The notes beneath the pieces were generated by a model. The model saw nothing but the letters and a program-made list of their open reading frames with translations, ran no database searches and was not told where the DNA came from. Position numbers and translations under genes: made by a program. From the NCBI RefSeq assembly GCF_017498065.1, contig NZ_JAGDFX010000001.1, positions 124,001 through 188,000 on the forward strand: a stretch of 64,000 nucleotides of DNA. Direction: 5' to 3'. The first letter of the stretch is position 1. Every line of letters starts with the position of its first letter. Below are positions 38,060-48,023 of the stretch, piece after piece. The DNA comes from Oceanisphaera pacifica. GTDB lineage: Bacteria; Pseudomonadota; Gammaproteobacteria; Enterobacterales; Aeromonadaceae.

Positions 38060-38269
38060 TTAGATGGCATTTTCTGTCATTATCATGCCCACCACTACCC
38101 CCATGCCAGCTAAGCCCCCAACGGGAAGCCAATACCAATGCCGACTCACTGCCGGCATGGCTAACACCACGGCAAACAAGGCAAAACCTGCGCTTAGCCA
38201 TAATGTGAGTGAGCCACTCGGCACCCACCACAGCACAGACAACCACCCTAAAACCAATAGCATCACCAT
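38060..38269 (-). CDS. Small membrane protein, hypothetical
   Basis: 69-residue protein, almost wholly hydrophobic with two or three transmembrane helices (MVMLLVLGWLSVLWWVPSG, LWLSAGFALFAVVLAMP, WLPVGGLAGMGVVVGMIM). The ATG at 38269 has GGGAGGGAG seven bases upstream, so it is preferred over the TTG at 38287. A Fur-box-like sequence lies 28 bp upstream. Family not recognised. Confidence 0.6.
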   Translation of the reverse strand: MVMLLVLGWLSVLWWVPSGSLTLWLSAGFALFAVVLAMPAVSRHWYWLPVGGLAGMGVVVGMIMTENAI

Positions 38270-38296
38270 AGCGAATCTCCCTCCCAAGAATCACTT

Positions 38297-38315
38297 GATA
38301 ATAATTATCATTAAG
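38297..38315. promoter_or_regulatory. Fur-box-like site
   Basis: GATAATAATTATCATTAAG matches about 15 of 19 positions of the Fur consensus GATAATGATAATCATTATC and is nearly palindromic. It lies just upstream of the small membrane-protein gene. Confidence 0.55.
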
Positions 38316-38522
38316 CTTTAGGTCAATCGTTAAATTAGAAAATGTGAGAAGTAGAATGCTAAATTTTTAGCTATCGATACTCTGCACCATTATTTGTGGC
38401 GGCAATATCAATAGAAGATTAGGCCCCGAGCCTCCTAAAGTAACCCAGAAATGAACTTTTTAGGTGCAGCACTAAGCCTAAAAAACAATCAGCTAATACG
38501 GGTGGCCTTTTAGTTTCTGCAA

Positions 38523-38555
38523 TAAAAAAGGCGTACGGGTATTAACCACACGCCT
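38523..38555 (-). terminator. Terminator of the FMN glutamate-synthase-family gene
   Basis: GAGGCGTGTGG / CCGTACGCC hairpin (two mismatches) followed by TTTTTTATT on the minus strand, 46 bp past the stop. Confidence 0.7.
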
Positions 38556-38600
38556 CACTATTCACCACGCCACCCTAATCACTCACCACCAGCTTGATGA

Positions 38601-40127
38601 TTAGTTGCCTTTTTCCATGATTTCGGGTTTTAAACGGCGCGATGTTTCTGGGTACAGCAGATTAAGTGCCACCGCACCACCATCCACTACCACGGCGGCG
38701 TGTTCGCGGTTGAGCAACCTTGGCTCCGCCACCCCACAAGAATGAGCAATGCTTTCAATTTCATGCACTAAGTTTTTATGATAATGCGCAATACGCGTGG
38801 CTTTAACATCAGAGACTAAGCCCTGCTGCAACCGAGGATTATGAGTGGTAATGCCCGTAGGGCAGGTATTTTTATTACACTGCAAGGCCTGAATACAGCC
38901 CAAGCCAAATAAGAAGCCCCGTGCCGACGTTACAAAGTCTGCGCCCATGCAAATTGCTGCCGCCACTTCAGTTGGATTAATAAGCTTACCAGAGGCAATA
39001 ACGCGCACTCGGTCTCTAAGTTGATAACGAATAAGCTGGTTAACTAACAAGGGTAAGCTATCTCGTAATGGCAAGCCGACACTGTCCATTAGCGGCATAG
39101 GAGCCGCGCCCGTACCGCCGTCTGAACTGTCTAGCGTAATAAAGTCAGGCGCAGATTCAACACCCCTCGCCGTCACCCGCTCACAAAACTCTTTAAGCCA
39201 GCTAGTCGTTCCCAGCACCAACTTAAAGCCCACCGGTTTGCCGGTCACTTCTCGCACATGAGCCACAAAATCGAGCAATGTGTCAATACAACCAATATCT
39301 GGGTGACGATTAGGGCTAATAGATGCCACGCCTTCTGGAATACCACGAATTTTTGCAATTTCAGCGGTGACCTTCTCTGCTGGTAGAATACCGCCCTTGC
39401 CTGGTTTCGCCCCTTGAGAAAGTTTTATCTCAAACATTTTTACCTGTTTAAGATCCGCCAGCGCCCTAAGCTTTTCGTCATCCAAATTTCCCTGCTCATC
39501 ACGTACGCCGTATTTAGCGGTACCAATTTGAAATACTATATCGCCACCACCGGCTAAGTGATATTTAGATAAACCACCTTCACCGGTGTTAAGCCAGCAA
39601 CCCGCCTTAGCTGCGCCTTCACTCAAGGCTTGAACCGCAGGCTTAGATAAGGCGCCAAAGCTCATGGCCGAAATATTAAAAAATGAAGGTGCATCATAAG
39701 GCGTACGACAATGAGTACCAATGCGCATCGGCTGCGTTTGGGCAGCGTCTTTTTCTAGGGTCGGAAAAGGACAATTAAGAAAGTAGTAAGTGCCGGGTTT
39801 GGAGATATCTCGTGTTGAGCCAAATGCGACTGTGTTATTTACATTTTTAGCTGCTCTATAGACCCAAGCGCGCTGCGCGCGGTTAAACGGCATTTCTTCT
39901 CGGTCCATGGCAAAGAAGTACTGACGAAAAAACTCACCTAAATGCTCAAAAATGTAGCGAAACCGACCAATTATTGGATAATTTCGACGAATGCTATGTG
40001 CAGACTGACGTTTATCCTCACGGTACATTTTTATACCCGTAACAGATAAACCAATAAGGGTTAACAGTAATACAGTACCAACAACCACAATAAAAATAAC
40101 GGCGGCTTGGGTCCAAGTTTCGCTCAT
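38601..40127 (-). CDS. FMN-binding glutamate synthase-family protein
   Basis: 508-residue protein. An N-terminal transmembrane helix (about residues 8-32) precedes a GltB-type FMN/Fe-S domain: FFNISAMSFGALSKPAVQALSEGA, GEGGLSKYH, KLSQGAKPGKGG, DSSDGGTGAAPMP and the cluster-binding CIQALQCNKNTCPTG. The amidotransferase part of true glutamate synthase is absent. Such stand-alone proteins are widespread; their substrate is unsettled. The ATG at 40127 is preferred to the TTG at 40148. It is monocistronic with its own terminator. Confidence 0.9.
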   Translation of the reverse strand: MSETWTQAAVIFIVVVGTVLLLTLIGLSVTGIKMYREDKRQSAHSIRRNYPIIGRFRYIFEHLGEFFRQYFFAMDREEMPFNRAQRAWVYRAAKNVNNTVAFGSTRDISKPGTYYFLNCPFPTLEKDAAQTQPMRIGTHCRTPYDAPSFFNISAMSFGALSKPAVQALSEGAAKAGCWLNTGEGGLSKYHLAGGGDIVFQIGTAKYGVRDEQGNLDDEKLRALADLKQVKMFEIKLSQGAKPGKGGILPAEKVTAEIAKIRGIPEGVASISPNRHPDIGCIDTLLDFVAHVREVTGKPVGFKLVLGTTSWLKEFCERVTARGVESAPDFITLDSSDGGTGAAPMPLMDSVGLPLRDSLPLLVNQLIRYQLRDRVRVIASGKLINPTEVAAAICMGADFVTSARGFLFGLGCIQALQCNKNTCPTGITTHNPRLQQGLVSDVKATRIAHYHKNLVHEIESIAHSCGVAEPRLLNREHAAVVVDGGAVALNLLYPETSRRLKPEIMEKGN

Positions 40128-40359
40128 AGATACAGCTATCCAAATCAATTAATAAACATCCATGCTAACGCGATCCTGACACTAAGGCCAAGCAAGATTA
40201 GTAAAGCGACTCAGCTCGACTAATACATGATACGAACGAGGCTTAAGATCTGTTAAACTCTCACTCCACAATGTACAACACCAGTACTTTGCCAAACTAG
40301 CGCTTACCCATCAGTCTTATTATCGATTAGGAGTAGGGTGCTAGCACTGAACTATATAA

Positions 40360-41961
40360 GTGCTCAGTAAAATATGGACGCTCATCATGCCTACTCCCTT
40401 GTTTGCTAAACTTCGCTTACGTGGACTTATTCTCATCTTAGCGATTGCCAGTGTGTTAATGACATTGGGTAATAGCTTTTATGCCACCTATCAAATTCAG
40501 CGTCAATTACTGATCACTAACACCTTAGAAGCAAACCGCGTTTATGCTTCTAAACTGGCTAATATTACCGATGTATTTCTTAGCACTGCTCAAAGCCAGT
40601 TAGCCTATAGTGCGTCTCAGCTAAGCTCAAAAATAGACAAGCCCAAACAGTTGGCGAGTGAAATTAACCGACTGTATAAACAATCGGCTATGTTCAACTC
40701 TGTTGTTGTCATCGACATCCATAATAAAATATTAGAAGTGGCTCCTATTAGCTTACCTGTAAAAGGGCAAGTCGTCGCTCACCCTACTATTTCGCACCTA
40801 GATGAATTAAAAAAGCCTTTGATAACAAAGCCTTTTATATCAAAAGCAGACAACTATCTTATCAGTATTTCTCACCCTATATTTGATGAAAACAAACAAT
40901 ATCAAGGCCATATCTCTGGCACTATTTATTTAGAGCATGACAATCTACTTAATACTATTTTAGGTGAACACTATTATAATGATGGATCTTATTTATATGT
41001 GGTGGATGGAGATAAAACGCTGATTTATCATCCAGATCCTCAACGTGTGGGAGAAAAGGTCTTTGATAATCCGGCTATTGATGCTGTTGTTAAGCAGCAC
41101 TCCGATGCTTATGCGATTAAAAACTCGGCAGACATAGATATGTTAGCCGGCTTTGCCCCTATAACACGGGCAGGTTGGGGGGTGGTTAGTCAGAGGCCGA
41201 CTAAAGCAACCTTAACTGAATTAGATGATCATATATGGCAGGTTTTTTTGCGAAGCATACCATTAATTTTACTTATTTTAATTGCAATTTGGTTGTCGGC
41301 GCGCTTTATATCTAAACCACTACAAGAGTTAGCAAATCAAGCAAGAGTAATGGATAACAAGGACAGTCAGCAAAAAATTATTAATATTCACTCTTGGTTT
41401 TATGAAGCAGCTCAATTAAAACGTGCCATTCTAAAAGGCATGGGATTATTACACGATAAAATTAGCCAGCTGCATACCGATAGTCATACAGACCCCATGA
41501 CTGCACTGCTCAATAGGCGCGGCCTACAGCAATTACTCGAACAATATGAATCAGAAACTCAAACTTTCTCTGTAATTGCTACCGACATCGATTTTTTTAA
41601 ACATATTAATGATAATTACGGCCATGATGCTGGCGATAATGTATTAAAAGAGCTTGCAGTATTAATGCAGAACAACGCCCGCCAGCAAGATGCTATTTGT
41701 CGCACGGGTGGAGAAGAATTTATACTATTATTGCCGAGCACCAGCGCTGATGAAGCATTTATCATTGCTGAGCGCTTACGCAACCAGGTTGCGCAGCATA
41801 CCATGCCCGATGACGTTGGGGTGGTGCATATCTCTTTAGGCGTGGCATATTGGCCGGGCAGCCCAACCAGTATCAGCCAAACATTCAAGCGCGCAGATCA
41901 AGCCTTATACCAAGCGAAAAGGCAGGGGCGAAACCGTACCATTGCTGCTGAACAGCCATAG
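40360..41961 (+). CDS. Membrane diguanylate cyclase with Cache sensor
   Basis: 533-residue protein. A transmembrane helix (about residues 20-42), a periplasmic double-Cache sensor (about 45-300), a second helix (about 303-323) and a HAMP-like linker lead to a GGDEF domain with the intact active site RTGGEEFILLLP and an inhibitory RxxD site (RQQD) five residues before it, so it should make c-di-GMP and be feedback-inhibited. The frame opens with GTG; an ATG at 40387 is the alternative start. Monocistronic with a terminator; convergent with lysS. Confidence 0.93.
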   Translation: MLSKIWTLIMPTPLFAKLRLRGLILILAIASVLMTLGNSFYATYQIQRQLLITNTLEANRVYASKLANITDVFLSTAQSQLAYSASQLSSKIDKPKQLASEINRLYKQSAMFNSVVVIDIHNKILEVAPISLPVKGQVVAHPTISHLDELKKPLITKPFISKADNYLISISHPIFDENKQYQGHISGTIYLEHDNLLNTILGEHYYNDGSYLYVVDGDKTLIYHPDPQRVGEKVFDNPAIDAVVKQHSDAYAIKNSADIDMLAGFAPITRAGWGVVSQRPTKATLTELDDHIWQVFLRSIPLILLILIAIWLSARFISKPLQELANQARVMDNKDSQQKIINIHSWFYEAAQLKRAILKGMGLLHDKISQLHTDSHTDPMTALLNRRGLQQLLEQYESETQTFSVIATDIDFFKHINDNYGHDAGDNVLKELAVLMQNNARQQDAICRTGGEEFILLLPSTSADEAFIIAERLRNQVAQHTMPDDVGVVHISLGVAYWPGSPTSISQTFKRADQALYQAKRQGRNRTIAAEQP

Positions 41962-41998
41962 AAAAAGGCGCTAAGGTTTACCCTTAGCGCCTTTTTTG
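41962..41998. terminator. Bidirectional terminator between the diguanylate cyclase and lysS
   Basis: AAAAAGGCGCTAAGG / CCTTAGCGCCTTTTTT hairpin with a 5-nt loop, immediately after the cyclase stop and 60 bp from the lysS stop. Confidence 0.92.
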
Positions 41999-42057
41999 TT
42001 GTTGGCGCTTACCCTATCACGCTTTGCGCCTCACTCTTCACAACTAACAGTCTGTTG

Positions 42058-43545
42058 CTACTTAGCGCTGGGGCGCAAAGTCGGGAACAAGATCACATCA
42101 CGGATGGTGTGTGAATCAGTTAATAACATCACTAAACGGTCGATACCGATACCTTGGCCAGCAGTGGGCGGTAAACCGTGTTCAAGAGCGGTAATGTAGT
42201 CTTCGTCAAAGAACATAGCTTCATCGTCGCCGGCTTCTTTTTGATCCACCTGCTCTTTAAAGCGTTGTTCTTGATCTTCCGCGTCATTAAGCTCGGCAAA
42301 ACCGTTAGCTATTTCACGACCACCAATAAAGAACTCAAAGCGCTCGGTAATGCTAGGATCCTTATCATCACGACGTGCCAGCGGTGAGACTTCGGCTGGG
42401 TATTCGGTGATAAAAGTCGGTTGGATCAAGCGATGCTCAACGGTCTCTTCAAAGATCTCGGTGATCACACGACCCAAACCCCAGCTTTTTTCGACATTAA
42501 TCTTTAAGCCTTCGGCCACAGCCGTTGCTGCCTCTAAAGTAGCCAGCTGCTCTGCTGTTACCTCTGGGTTAAACTCTAAAATTGAGTCCTTCATGCTAAG
42601 GCGCGCAAAGGGCTGACCAAAATCAAAGCTTTCTTCACCGTATTGTACAACCGAGTTACCCAGCACTTGCGTGGTGACGGTGCGCAACATGTTTTCGGTG
42701 AAGTCCATCAAGTCTTGATAGTTGGCATAAGCCCAGTAGAACTCCATCATGGTGAATTCTGGGTTATGACGTGGCGATAGTCCTTCGTTACGAAAGTTAC
42801 GGTTAATTTCAAAGACCTTCTCAAAGCCACCTACTACCAAGCGCTTTAAATATAGCTCAGGCGCAATACGCAGATACATGTCCATATCGAGCGCATTATG
42901 ATGGGTAATAAACGGACGCGCCGTAGCACCGCCTGGGATTACCTGCATCATGGGGGTTTCTACTTCCATAAAGCCGTTTACGTTCATAAACTGGCGAATG
43001 GCTGCCACTACTTGGGAGCGCACCTGAAAGGTGTGGCGCGAGCTTTCGTTGGTGATCAAGTCGAGGTAGCGCTGGCGATAACGGGTTTCTTGATCAGACA
43101 GACCATGAAACTTTTCTGGCAACGGACGCAGGGCCTTGGTTAACAGCTGAAATTTATCCATGCTGACATATAAGTCACCTTTACCCGACTTATTTAACAC
43201 GCCAGTCACGCCCACAATATCGCCGATATCTAGGCCGGTATACTGCTCTTTAATGATCTTTTGCGCATCTTTAGTGGCATACGCCTGAATGCGGCCGCTC
43301 ATATCTTGTAGCGCTAAAAAGGGACCACGCTTGGCCATAATACGCCCAGCAACAGACACAGTTTTATTCAGCTCTACTAATGCCTCTTTATCTCGCTCAC
43401 CAAATTCGGCTTGCAGATCGGCACTAAGGTGCTCGCGCTGAAAATTATTAGGGTGGCCGTTAGCCGGACAATCTTTACGAATGTGATCAAGCTTGGCACG
43501 GCGCTCGGCGATCAGCTTGTTTTCGTCTTGTACTTGCTCTGTCAT
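42058..43545 (-). CDS. lysS: Lysyl-tRNA synthetase (class II)
   Basis: 495-residue class II synthetase. An N-terminal OB fold binds the anticodon ([20 protein letters not shown]). Class II motif 2 is [23 protein letters not shown] and motif 3 [12 protein letters not shown]. It follows prfB by 23 bp and is cotranscribed with it, the usual arrangement in enterobacteria and relatives. Confidence 0.98.
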   Translation of the reverse strand: MTEQVQDENKLIAERRAKLDHIRKDCPANGHPNNFQREHLSADLQAEFGERDKEALVELNKTVSVAGRIMAKRGPFLALQDMSGRIQAYATKDAQKIIKEQYTGLDIGDIVGVTGVLNKSGKGDLYVSMDKFQLLTKALRPLPEKFHGLSDQETRYRQRYLDLITNESSRHTFQVRSQVVAAIRQFMNVNGFMEVETPMMQVIPGGATARPFITHHNALDMDMYLRIAPELYLKRLVVGGFEKVFEINRNFRNEGLSPRHNPEFTMMEFYWAYANYQDLMDFTENMLRTVTTQVLGNSVVQYGEESFDFGQPFARLSMKDSILEFNPEVTAEQLATLEAATAVAEGLKINVEKSWGLGRVITEIFEETVEHRLIQPTFITEYPAEVSPLARRDDKDPSITERFEFFIGGREIANGFAELNDAEDQEQRFKEQVDQKEAGDDEAMFFDEDYITALEHGLPPTAGQGIGIDRLVMLLTDSHTIRDVILFPTLRPSAK

Positions 43546-43568
43546 GATTTGCCTTTATAAAAACTGAT

Positions 43569-44667
43569 TTAAATTCCAGACTTGAGGCTGGCCTCAATAA
43601 ATTTGTCTAGATCACCGTCGAGTACCGCTTGGGTATTACTTGTTTCTACCCCAGTACGTAAATCTTTAATGCGTGAGTCATCTAGCACATAAGAGCGGAT
43701 CTGACTGCCCCAGCCAATGTCCGACTTGCTGTCTTCCATGGCCTGCTTTTCTGCGTTTTGCTTTTGCAGCTCAAATTCATACAGCTTAGCTTTAAGCTGT
43801 TTCATCGCCTGATCACGGTTTTTATGCTGCGATCTGTCATTTTGACACTGCACCACAATACCGGTGGGCTCGTGGGTTAAACGCACCGCTGAGTCGGTTC
43901 GGTTAACGTGCTGCCCCCCCGCCCCTGAGGCACGGTAGGTATCGGTACGAATATCTGACGGGTCGATATCAATTTGAATATTGTCGTCAATTTCAGGATA
44001 GACAAAGGCCGAACAAAACGACGTATGACGACGGCCACCGGAGTCAAACGGCGATTTGCGCACTAAACGGTGCACGCCAGACTCGGTACGCAACCAGCCA
44101 AAGGCGTATTCACCACTAAATTTAATGGTCGCCGACTTAACACCAGCAACATCACCGTCAGATAATTCAATAATCTCGGTTTTAAAGCCACTGGCTTCGC
44201 CCCAGCGCAAATACATGCGCAGCACCATATTACACCAGTCTTGCGCTTCGGTGCCGCCCGAACCAGATTGTAAGTCCATATAGCAGTCAGAAGCATCTTG
44301 CTCGCCAGAAAACATGCGGCGAAACTCAAGCTCAACTAACTGCTTATCGAGCACTTCAACATCGGCTTGTGCTTCATCAAAGGTTTCTTGGTCGTTTTCT
44401 TCCACCGCCAGCTCAACCAGCTCGCTAATATCTTGCACGCTTTGATCTAGGCCAGCTAAGGTATTTACAATGGTTTCTAACGACGCTCTTTCTTTACCCA
44501 GTGCTTGGGCACGCTCGGGCTCATTCCAGACATCCGGCTGTTCTAGCTCGGCGTTCACCTCTTCTAAACGCTCTTTTTTAGCGTCATAGTCAAAGGTACC
44601 CCCTAAGAAGCTCGGCCCGTTCAGACAGCTCCTTAAGTTTATTATTCACAGGGTTTACTTCAAACAT
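43569..44667 (-). CDS. prfB: Peptide chain release factor 2, expressed by programmed +1 frameshift
   Basis: RF2 (UGA/UAA) is encoded in two frames. A 25-codon first part starts at 44667 ([20 protein letters not shown]) and ends with CTT at 44593, then TGA (44592-44590). Skipping one T continues as GAC from 44591 to 43569, giving 365 residues, the E. coli length. The slippery context CTTAGGGGGTACCTTTGAC, with an internal Shine-Dalgarno-like AGGGGG, matches the classical site. The peptide anticodon SPF (KSPFDSGG) and the catalytic GGQ ([12 protein letters not shown]) are present. Joined location: complement of 43569-44591 and 44593-44667. Confidence 0.97.
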
Positions 44668-44810
44668 GCTCACATGACTCTCTATTGTACTGAGTGTATT
44701 TGGCTATCTGCCAACATTTGGCTAGATTCTACCGAAAACCACACACAAACACAGCAAGCTGCCAGCATATTTCGTGAGTTCTTCCTTTAAACAGGGGCCG
44801 CACCATAAAT

Positions 44811-44842
44811 AGCAAATCGAATAACATTGCATTCGATTTGCT
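44811..44842. repeat. 12-bp perfect inverted repeat between prfB and a chemoreceptor gene
   Basis: AGCAAATCGAAT and ATTCGATTTGCT are separated by AACATTGC, in the divergent gap, about 90 bp before the chemoreceptor start. No T-run follows, so it is more likely an operator or RNA hairpin than a terminator. Confidence 0.7.
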
Positions 44843-44929
44843 AGCTGCTCTCTACTATGAAGACATTAGCTAAGCCTTTATACTTAGTCTGCCACACTAA
44901 AAAATACCCCCTTGCCAGAGATAGTCAGA

Positions 44930-46810
44930 ATGAACAAACTAAAACTAAAGCATAAAATACTGCTAAGCTTTATTGTCGCACTCACCATTACGGTGGCCGC
45001 ATTAAGTGCAATCAGTTTTTATAATCTTAAGTCACAATTATACAAAGACTATACCACCTTGGTTGCTGAGCTAAGTGAGCGTGAAGGCGAAAAAATAAAG
45101 CGCTGGCTTGATGTTCGCCACCGCCTGCTCGCCGCCGCCGGCCAACAGTTTGATAAAGCACCGCTTCCCTCTTTGCAACAAACCTATAGTGCAGGAAACT
45201 TTGCGATTAGCTACTTTGGTAGTAAAGAGGGAGTGATGCACGACAGTGACCCAAGCGTTGATCGCACCGGTTACGATCCTCGTACCCGACCTTGGTATAA
45301 AGCAGCCATTGCAGAAAAGGGCGCCATTATGACAGCCCCTTATGAAGATGCCGCGGGCCTAGGTACTGTAGTCTCTTTAGCTGCTCCAGTGAATATTAAT
45401 GGTAGATTTAGTGGCGTAATAGGCGGTGACGTGGCAATCAAAACACTGATTGAAGATGTTAATGCTATTAAGTTACCCGCTAAAGGCTATGCCATGATGC
45501 TGAGTAAAGACGGTACTGTGATTGCCTATAAAGATGAAACCTTACTATTAAAACCGGCGTCACAAATAGACAAGGATATTACTGTAAGTAATCAAAGCAA
45601 ATGGGAACAAAGCACTAAACTATCGCCGATCGAGTTTCAGGGGCAAGATAAATTGGTGTATAGCCAGTCGGTACCAGGCACCGACTGGCAACTACTCATG
45701 ATGCTGGATAAAGCCGCTCTCGAAGCGCCATTAACTCCTATGCTATTGCAACAGCTTGGTATTGCGACAGCGGTAATTGTTGTGGCTTCAATATTCATTA
45801 GCTTATTAGTGCAATGGTTACTGACTCCTTTATTGTGGGTATCTAAAGCGCTAGAGCAAATTGCCGACGGCCGAGGAGACCTAACCCGTCGCATTGAAAT
45901 TCAAAGCCAAGATGAAGTGGGTACGCTCGCCACTAACTTTAATCGTTTTGTAGCTAGCCAAGCAGAACTAATCGGTCAAATACGCCACCAAGCGGTACAA
46001 CTAGGCACCAATGCCGAACAGGCCACAGAACGGGCTAACCAAACCGTGTCTGAGTTAACTCGCCAACAGCAAGAAGTGACCATGGTCGCCACCGCCGTCA
46101 CTGAAATGTCGTCAGCCACCCAAGAAATTGCCAACAACGCTGAACAAACCGCGACTGCGGCTCAACAGTCGAGCACCAGCACCGCTCATGGTAAACAGCA
46201 GGTCAATAAAACCCGCGATTCTATTCTTTCGTTGTCAGAAGAAATGGTCAATGCCGCTTCGGTTATGCAACGTCTTGATAACCACGCTAGAGATATTTCT
46301 GGAGTTCTTTCGACTATTCAAGATATTGCTGAACAGACAAACTTATTAGCACTTAACGCCGCCATTGAAGCAGCCAGAGCGGGTGAGCAAGGAAGAGGCT
46401 TTGCCGTAGTGGCAGATGAAGTTCGAGTGTTATCACAACGTACTCACGCTTCAACCCAAGAAATACAAGTGACCATTACTACCTTACAGCAAGCCACCAC
46501 AGAAGCGGTAGAACTGATGGGAACCAGCCGCAACTTAGCAGAGTTGAGTGTTGAGGATGCAGAAGCTGCCGCAGCGGCACTGACTGAGATAACCACGGCT
46601 GTCAGCTTAATTTCAGATATGGCTAGCCAAATTGCGACTGCCGCTGAAGAGCAAAGCCAAGTGACAGGTGAAATTACCCAGAACACCACCACCATTAAAG
46701 ATGTGGCCGATGAACTTGCTGACGATGCCGAGCAGTCTCTTGCACAGTCAAAAGACTTAAGTAAGCAAGCCGGTGAACTTAATGGCTTAGTGAGCTCGTT
46801 TACGCTTTAA
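44930..46810 (+). CDS. Methyl-accepting chemotaxis protein with Cache sensor
   Basis: 626-residue chemoreceptor. First transmembrane helix about residues 9-30; periplasmic double-Cache domain with the typical [15 protein letters not shown] motif near residue 105-120; second helix about 270-295; HAMP ([20 protein letters not shown]); signalling hairpin with [19 protein letters not shown] and [15 protein letters not shown]. The RxYDPRxRPWY motif is often found in amino-acid-binding dCache domains, so the ligand could be amino acids; this is inference. The ATG at 44930 is preferred over the TTG at 44912. A terminator follows. Confidence 0.94.
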   Translation: MNKLKLKHKILLSFIVALTITVAALSAISFYNLKSQLYKDYTTLVAELSEREGEKIKRWLDVRHRLLAAAGQQFDKAPLPSLQQTYSAGNFAISYFGSKEGVMHDSDPSVDRTGYDPRTRPWYKAAIAEKGAIMTAPYEDAAGLGTVVSLAAPVNINGRFSGVIGGDVAIKTLIEDVNAIKLPAKGYAMMLSKDGTVIAYKDETLLLKPASQIDKDITVSNQSKWEQSTKLSPIEFQGQDKLVYSQSVPGTDWQLLMMLDKAALEAPLTPMLLQQLGIATAVIVVASIFISLLVQWLLTPLLWVSKALEQIADGRGDLTRRIEIQSQDEVGTLATNFNRFVASQAELIGQIRHQAVQLGTNAEQATERANQTVSELTRQQQEVTMVATAVTEMSSATQEIANNAEQTATAAQQSSTSTAHGKQQVNKTRDSILSLSEEMVNAASVMQRLDNHARDISGVLSTIQDIAEQTNLLALNAAIEAARAGEQGRGFAVVADEVRVLSQRTHASTQEIQVTITTLQQATTEAVELMGTSRNLAELSVEDAEAAAAALTEITTAVSLISDMASQIATAAEEQSQVTGEITQNTTTIKDVADELADDAEQSLAQSKDLSKQAGELNGLVSSFTL

Positions 46811-46832
46811 CATCATAAGTCATCATTAAAAT

Positions 46833-46863
46833 AAAATAGGGAGCCAAATTGGCTCCCTATTTT
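46833..46863. terminator. Bidirectional terminator after the chemoreceptor
   Basis: AAAATAGGGAGCCAA / TTGGCTCCCTATTTT inverted repeat, shared by the converging DUF2892 gene on the minus strand. Confidence 0.9.
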
Positions 46864-46883
46864 GTTTGTGTGCCTAGCACTGT

Positions 46884-47072
46884 CTATTTGATTTTACAGT
46901 TTTTTATTCCAAGGATAGAGTAGGCTGGGCAATTACCCATTAGCGCCGTGACCAGTGGAATAAGCCCTAACCAACCCCATGGCGTTTGCGGGCCAACAAA
47001 TACGATGGCAATCAGTGCCAACCCCACGATAACGCGCAATGCTCTGTCGATATTTCCCATATTTACTTTCAT
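46884..47072 (-). CDS. YgaP-like membrane protein (DUF2892)
   Basis: 62-residue protein with two transmembrane helices: MGNIDRALRVIVGLALIAIV and GWLGLIPLVTALMGNCPAYSI, with the conserved NCPAYSxLGI motif of the DUF2892/YgaP transmembrane domain. In YgaP this domain is fused to a rhodanese; here it is alone. A ribosome site (AGGAG) lies eight bases before the ATG. It is divergent from a Crp/Fnr-family gene, a common partner for this family. Confidence 0.88.
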   Translation of the reverse strand: MKVNMGNIDRALRVIVGLALIAIVFVGPQTPWGWLGLIPLVTALMGNCPAYSILGIKNCKIK

Positions 47073-47231
47073 TGCTGTGCTCCTATTCAGTACAGGGTGC
47101 GCTATAAATTTAGCTTATCTGTACTTTACGTCTTTCTTAATCACCACTCGGTGATAAAGTCACATAAGGAACACAAGGAACACAAAGCGATCAGCTGAAA
47201 GCTAGCAATTAGATAGGGAATAATTTAAACC

Positions 47232-47852
47232 ATGTTGACCCACGCTATTTTTGATTCGTTATCGCCAGATTTATTAGCGCAGGCCAAGCGGCAATGTCAG
47301 GTGATGACTTTAGCCGCCGAACAAAGGGTATTTGGCGCGGGCGAACAATGCCCAGGCTTACCTGTGGTGTTATCAGGCTCAATTAAGGTGCAAATGATAG
47401 GTGCATCGGGTAACGGCATTGTCTTGTATCGCATGGCTAAAAACGACATGTGCACCTTGTCTATTGGTTGCTTGATTAGCGGTACTGGTTATCGAGCAGA
47501 AGCCAAGTGGAGCAAGAAGCTCAGGCGATATTAATCCCGTGTGGCTTATTTAATCGCATGATGGGTGAGTCGAGTGAGTTTCGCTATCGGGTATTAGCTT
47601 CTTATGGAAAGCGACTCGATGACTTGATGATGCTAGTGGAAGAAGTGGCCTTTCGACGTATGGATCAGCGCTTAGAAGAATGGCTAACACAGCGCCGCCT
47701 TAGGTTCAATCGTCATTACTCATCAAGAGCTGGCCGTTGAATTAGGCACAGCTCGCGAGGTCGTAAATCGGCTCTTAAAGGAGTTAGAGCGCCAAGGAAA
47801 AGTGAGCTTGGGCCGGGGCAAAATTGAGTGTATAGATACTGCACTCAACTAA
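47232..47852 (+). pseudogene. Crp/Fnr-family regulator, broken by two frameshifts
   Basis: Three frames together give a full regulator. 47232-about 47500 encodes the cyclic-nucleotide-binding-like N-terminus (MLTHAIFDSLSPDLLAQAKR). A one-base loss near 47500 (GCCAAGTGGAGC) shifts to the frame VEQEAQAILIPCGLFNRMMG. A one-base gain near 47690 (CGCCGCCTTAGG) shifts to LGSIVITHQELAVELGTARE and VVNRLLKELERQGKVSLGRG, the winged-helix region, ending at TAA 47850-47852. The two shifts compensate. Either a recent pseudogene or two sequencing errors. Confidence 0.8.
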
Positions 47853-47894
47853 ACCAGCGTTATACGTACTTCACCGTAACGTGGCTTTCAACTT

Positions 47895-48023
47895 ATGCCG
47901 TCTTACCGATACCGAGTTGTGGCCCAGCATGACAACCTCGGTATCTCGCACTTTGTCTTTGAGCCTAATACCCAAGCCGATCTTCTGACAGACGTAGCTT
48001 CAACATTCCCACGCAGTGGCTAA
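47895..48023 (+). CDS. Short open frame of unknown meaning
   Basis: 42 codons, MPSYRYRVVAQHDNLGISHF and continuing to FPRSG, ending inside the convergent recJ stop region. No ribosome site is seen. Amino-acid composition looks protein-like rather than random, so it may be a remnant of a decayed gene, but there is no family match. Confidence 0.15.
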   Translation: MPSYRYRVVAQHDNLGISHFVFEPNTQADLLTDVASTFPRSG

